Shown: positions 63,843 through 64,000 of the stretch, piece by piece
How positions within the stretch are numbered: the first letter of the stretch is position 1
How the letters are laid out: every line of letters starts with the position of its first letter
DNA from: Bombyx mori
Taxonomy: Eukaryota; Arthropoda; Insecta; Lepidoptera; Bombycidae
Assembly: GCF_030269925.1 (NCBI RefSeq)
Contig: NC_085109.1
Location: forward strand, 620,001 to 684,000
Reading direction: 5' to 3'
DNA length: 64,000 nucleotides
The notes under the pieces: generated by a model
Database searches by the model: none
Told to the model about the DNA's origin: nothing
What the model saw: the letters and a program-made list of their open reading frames with translations, nothing else
Position numbers and translations under genes: made by a program

Positions 63843-64000
63843 AATTCCTGGTCCTGCGGACAGAATGGAAAGCGGTCGATGTCGCCCAAGACACGTCATT
63901 TCGGATCCTCCCGATCCACTAACAGTGCTTTTAGGTACCTCAAGCACCAGTCATCGTTCTCGTCGAAGCTGTCGCTTGCGACGAAGGGCTCGACGAGTAA
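63843..64000 (+). mobile_element. LINE family B, 3' coding end, cut by the window edge
   Basis: Matches 10575-10724: the C-terminal codons with the repeated Arg region and cgacgagtaa. The stem region and tail should follow outside the window. Confidence 0.85.

Noticed and set aside
1..64000. CRISPR array, prophage or bacterial-type gene cluster
   Set aside because: No regularly spaced repeats, ribosome-binding sites or operon layout; spliced genes and SINE/LINE content show animal nuclear DNA.

Overview
The window reads as nuclear DNA of a moth, most likely the silkworm Bombyx mori or a close relative. It has AT-rich spacers, spliced genes with metazoan GT-AG signals, about thirty copies or pieces of a SINE that I recognise as Bm1-type, and an intact BEL/Pao LTR retrotransposon (the Pao group was first known from Bombyx). 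The species call is recognition plus inference; no database search was possible.

Host genes are sparse. The best is a minus-strand, three-exon gene at 26481-28903 whose spliced product (193 aa) has an N-terminal MADF domain and a C-terminal BESS motif, the layout of insect MADF-BESS transcription regulators. A plus-strand terminal exon at 20965-21578 encodes about 204 residues of an unrecognised charged protein. A 204-nt exon-like segment at 42389-42592 (minus) and an open frame at 49685-49984 (minus) are weaker candidates.

Most of the rest is transposable elements. 2408-8930 is a complete BEL/Pao element with 219-bp LTRs, a 5-bp target duplication and one intact 1743-codon gag-pol frame. 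LINE family A (jockey/CR1-like, endonuclease plus reverse transcriptase) has a full-length copy at 31003-34678 on the minus strand with an intact 987-codon frame, and several 3' fragments. LINE families B and C (jockey-like) are mostly 3' ends with a shared stem-loop after the stop codon. RTE-like LINEs with GAA- or ATG-type tails occur as fragments, one of them (59081-60114) with a 5' inversion and a 12-bp target duplication. There are also a mariner-like MITE, several Helitron-like or otherwise unclassified repeats, and two repeat families I do not recognise (X and Y).

Elements are often nested: LINE B in LINE A at 10061, LINE A and LINE B in one Bm1 at 30880-35147, RTE in Bm1 at 18230 and 53904, and RTE in LINE B at 53411. 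These give a relative order of insertion. The Bm1 3' tail resembles the LINE A 3' tail, which suggests LINE A supplies the machinery that moves Bm1. I see no operon-like system, CRISPR array or bacterial gene cluster; the noteworthy signals are the MADF-BESS gene, the SINE-LINE tail match, the co-varying LINE stem and the unclassified repeats.
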